A stretch of 64,000 nucleotides of DNA from Panacagrimonas sp052386745 (GTDB taxonomy: Bacteria; Pseudomonadota; Gammaproteobacteria; Nevskiales; Nevskiaceae), in the NCBI GenBank assembly GCA_052386745.1, contig JBQTJW010000001.1, forward strand, positions 1-64,000, in the 5' to 3' direction. Below the pieces are notes generated by a model, which worked only from the letters and a program-made list of their open reading frames with translations, had not been told where the DNA came from and ran no database searches. This document shows, piece by piece, positions 61,779 to 64,000 of the stretch (positions within the stretch are counted from its first letter, which is position 1; the number at the start of each line of letters is the position of its first letter). A program made the translations under genes and the position numbers.

Positions 61779-63253
61779 GCACGGAAATCCTGGTCAACAT
61801 CGGGCAGCAGGAAACCCGCGTGGCGCTGGTGGAGGGCGGCGCCGCGCAGGAGATCTACATCCAGCGCGCCTCGCGGCACGGGTTGGTGGGCAACATCTAC
61901 AAGGGCGTGGTGCAGCGCGTGCTGCCGGGGATGCAGGCCGCGTTCATCGAGATCGGTCTGGAGCGCACCGCGTTCCTGCACGTGGCCGACATGCTCCACC
62001 CCATGGGCAACGGCCATGCGCCGGGCGAGCCGCCGCGCGAGATGCCGCCCATCCAGACCCTGCTGCACGACGGCCAGGACGTGCTGGTGCAGATCCTCAA
62101 GGATCCGCTGGGCAGCAAGGGCGCGCGCCTGACCACGCTGCTGTCGGTGCCTTCGCGCTACCTGGTGCTGCTGCCGTTCGAGCCGCACGGCGGCGCCTCG
62201 GTGCGCATCGAGGACGAGGCCGAGCGCACGCGCCTGCGCCAGATCGTCACCCAGGTGGCGGGCGAGATGTGCCCGAACTTTGGCGTCATCGCGCGCACGG
62301 CGGCCGAGGGCGTGGACGGCGCTCGCCTGGCGGCCGATCTCAAGTTCCTGCTGCGCCTGTGGACGGCCATCAGCGAGCAGGCGCGCATCGCGCCGCCGCG
62401 CAGCCTGGTGCATGGCGACCTGCCGCTGTCCATGCGCATCCTGCGCGACCTGCTGGGCGCGGACATCGAGCGCATCCGCATCGACAGCGCCGAAGAATTC
62501 CGCAGCGTGCGCGAATTCGCCGACGTGTTCGTGCCGCACGCCGCCGAGCGCCTCGAACACTATTCCGGCGCGGCCCCGATCTTCGACCTGTACGGCGTGG
62601 AGGACGACATCGACCGCGCGCTGGCGCGCAAGGTGGACCTGAAGTCCGGCGGTCACCTGGTCATCGACCAGACCGAGGCCATGACCACCATCGACGTCAA
62701 CACCGGCGCCTTCACCGGGCACCGCAACCTCGAGGAGACCATCCTCAAGACCAACCTCGAAGCGGCGCAGGCCATTGCGCGGCAGCTGCGCCTGCGCAAC
62801 CTCGGCGGCATCATCGTGCTGGACTTCATCGACATGGGGAACGCCGACCACCGCGCCCAGGTCATGCGCGCGCTGGAAAAGGAGCTCAAGCGCGACCCGG
62901 CGCGCACGCGCGTCTACGACTTCTCTCCGCTCGGGCTGGTGGAGATGACGCGCAAGCGCTCGCGCGAGTCGCTCGGCCACATCCTGTGCATGCCGTGCCC
63001 CACCTGCGAGGGCCGCGGCGTGATCAAGACGGTGGAGACGCTGTGCCACGACATCGTGCGCGAGGTGAGCCGCGCGGCGCGGCAGTTCGAGGCGCGGCAA
63101 TTCCTGGTGCTGGCCTCGCCCACGGTCATCCAGCGTCTCACCGACGACGCCTCGATGGGCCTGGCCCAGCTCGAAGCCAGCCTCAACCGCCCCATCCGCC
63201 TGCAGGCCGAGGGCTCGTACCACCCCGAAAGCTTCGACGTCGTCCCGCTCTGA
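61775..63253 (+). CDS. rng: Ribonuclease G
   Basis: 492-residue endoribonuclease that matures 16S rRNA 5' ends and cleaves AU-rich single strands. The S1 domain spans about 35-130 (GLVGNIYKGVVQRVLPGMQAAFIEIG). The DNase I-like catalytic part has TTIDVNTGAF with conserved Asp and FIDMGNADHR with Asp, and the Zn-link motif CPTCEGRG (about 409-416). Length is close to the 489 residues of E. coli RNase G and far below RNase E, which has a long C-terminal scaffold. ATG at 61775 overlaps the maf stop. Confidence 0.95.
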   Translation: MSTEILVNIGQQETRVALVEGGAAQEIYIQRASRHGLVGNIYKGVVQRVLPGMQAAFIEIGLERTAFLHVADMLHPMGNGHAPGEPPREMPPIQTLLHDGQDVLVQILKDPLGSKGARLTTLLSVPSRYLVLLPFEPHGGASVRIEDEAERTRLRQIVTQVAGEMCPNFGVIARTAAEGVDGARLAADLKFLLRLWTAISEQARIAPPRSLVHGDLPLSMRILRDLLGADIERIRIDSAEEFRSVREFADVFVPHAAERLEHYSGAAPIFDLYGVEDDIDRALARKVDLKSGGHLVIDQTEAMTTIDVNTGAFTGHRNLEETILKTNLEAAQAIARQLRLRNLGGIIVLDFIDMGNADHRAQVMRALEKELKRDPARTRVYDFSPLGLVEMTRKRSRESLGHILCMPCPTCEGRGVIKTVETLCHDIVREVSRAARQFEARQFLVLASPTVIQRLTDDASMGLAQLEASLNRPIRLQAEGSYHPESFDVVPL

Positions 63254-63373
63254 AAAGTGCTCCGCGGCCCCCGGCCCCGCTTTTGCGGGCGCCCGAAGGC
63301 GAATGGCTAAAATGTTCGGGCCGATGCCTTCCTCCCCGCTCTCCTGGTTCGATCGCCGTCGCCCGGTATCCGC

Positions 63374-64000
63374 ATGGAGCGGGTAAAGCGGCGCGTATGG
63401 ACCCTGGCCGTCAGCCTGATGGCCGTCGTCCTGATTCTCGGCGCATTGACCACGGCCATCTTCCAGCTGGTGATCACCGTGGTCCCGCAGTACCGCGAGG
63501 ACCTCGCCGACTACGTTTCGCGCGTCGCCCACCAGCCCGTGGACATCGGCGGAATCGGGCTGGTGTGGAGCGCGACGCTCACCCCGCGCCTGGAACTCAC
63601 CGACATCACCCTCTACGGCGAGGATGGCGAAACGCCTGCCCTGTCGGCCGAACGCCTGCGCCTGGGCTTCGGCCTGTGGCGCCTGCTCCATCTCGACACC
63701 ACGCCCACGCGGGTCGAGCTGTCCGGGCTGGAGCTGTTCGCCCAGATCGACGAGGCGGGCCAGTTCAGCCTGCGCGGCATCGACACCGCCGGCGGCCCTT
63801 CGCGCGCACCGCAGGACTGGCTGCGGCAGCTCGGCCGATTTCACAGCGTGCACCTGAGCCGCTGCGTGCTGCAGCTGGACGATGCGCGGCTCGCGGGCGC
63901 CCTGCCGCGCTTTCGCCTGCTGGACGCGGAAATCGCATTCCGGGCCGGCAAGGGCAGCGCCACGGCCGATTTCGAACTGCCGAGCGCCATGGGCTCGGGG
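63374..64000 (+). CDS. yhdP: YhdP family protein, 5' part (runs off the window)
   Basis: First 209 codons of an AsmA-like protein; the frame stays open to base 64000. A membrane anchor at about 13-35 (AVSLMAVVLILGALTTAIFQL) is followed by the DUF3971-type start VVPQYREDLADYVSRVAHQPVDIGGIGLVW and the AsmA-like LELTDITLYGEDGE. Full-length relatives have about 1270 residues. YhdP, with TamB and YdbH, is needed for phospholipid movement to the outer membrane. Its place after rng agrees with E. coli. There is no clear ribosome-binding site before ATG 63374. Confidence 0.88.
   Translation, partial: MERVKRRVWTLAVSLMAVVLILGALTTAIFQLVITVVPQYREDLADYVSRVAHQPVDIGGIGLVWSATLTPRLELTDITLYGEDGETPALSAERLRLGFGLWRLLHLDTTPTRVELSGLELFAQIDEAGQFSLRGIDTAGGPSRAPQDWLRQLGRFHSVHLSRCVLQLDDARLAGALPRFRLLDAEIAFRAGKGSATADFELPSAMGSG

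Noticed and set aside
61694..63853. Minus-strand open frame of about 720 codons opposite rng and yhdP
   Set aside because: RNase G motifs on the plus strand are clear; the antisense product is low in complexity and matches no family.
1..64000. CRISPR arrays, insertion sequences, prophage or integrase genes
   Set aside because: No regularly spaced repeats, transposase or integrase motifs were seen on either strand. The tRNA-Leu has no nearby duplicate of its 3' end.

Overview
The window is a GC-rich, densely coded stretch of a gammaproteobacterial chromosome. The main evidence is a 13-gene nuoA-N operon of the Escherichia/Pseudomonas type with NuoC and NuoD fused, the order maf(yhdE)-rng-yhdP, a rimB-like/rimK pair, a ubiK-yifB pair and a tRNA-Leu(UAG). 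A member of the Xanthomonadales (Lysobacterales) or a neighbouring order would fit, but that is inference; no 16S rRNA gene is present.

Layout. 1-3583: end of aceE and all of aceF (pyruvate dehydrogenase E1 and E2). 3748-6188: RimB-like protease, RimK and a succinylglutamate desuccinylase/aspartoacylase-type zinc enzyme. 6268-21185: the complete complex I operon. 21373-24180: a lipoprotein of the serine beta-lactamase fold, hemP with a Fur box, tRNA-Leu, and a secreted Ala/Gly/Lys-rich protein with 11-residue repeats and a strong terminator. 24409-28444 (minus strand): an ABC transporter operon of the Gld type (ATPase, permease, GldG-like protein, DUF4340 protein). 28625-31651: a Na+/H+ antiporter-like protein, UbiK and YifB/ComM. 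31731-32816 (minus): an outer-membrane beta-barrel protein, preceded by a gene-poor stretch of about 0.9 kb. 33746-36460: a small membrane protein, a beta-carbonic anhydrase and a SulP transporter, the last two overlapping. 36602-38679 (minus): thioesterase, fatty acid desaturase and cold-shock protein.

38944-45733 is the most distinctive block: a PP2C phosphatase, a 1414-residue Ser/Thr kinase that carries a C-terminal FGE/SUMF1 domain beyond a membrane segment, a single-pass membrane protein of unknown family, and TssA. It looks like the threonine-phosphorylation control arm of a type VI secretion system, with the kinase (PpkA-like) and an FGE regulator (TagR-like) fused, and with no T6SS structural gene other than tssA in the window.

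46014-59263 is rich in exported proteins: a beta-helix protein with a GlyGly-CTERM-like tail, a beta-propeller lipoprotein, a D-aminoacylase-type amidohydrolase, a DEAD-box helicase with an RRM protein, a POT peptide transporter, a subtilisin-fold protease whose catalytic His position appears to be Glu, and a lysyl-endopeptidase-like protease with a second GlyGly-CTERM-like tail. 59356-64000: TolC with a rhodanese upstream (minus), then maf, rng and the start of yhdP (plus), which runs off the window.
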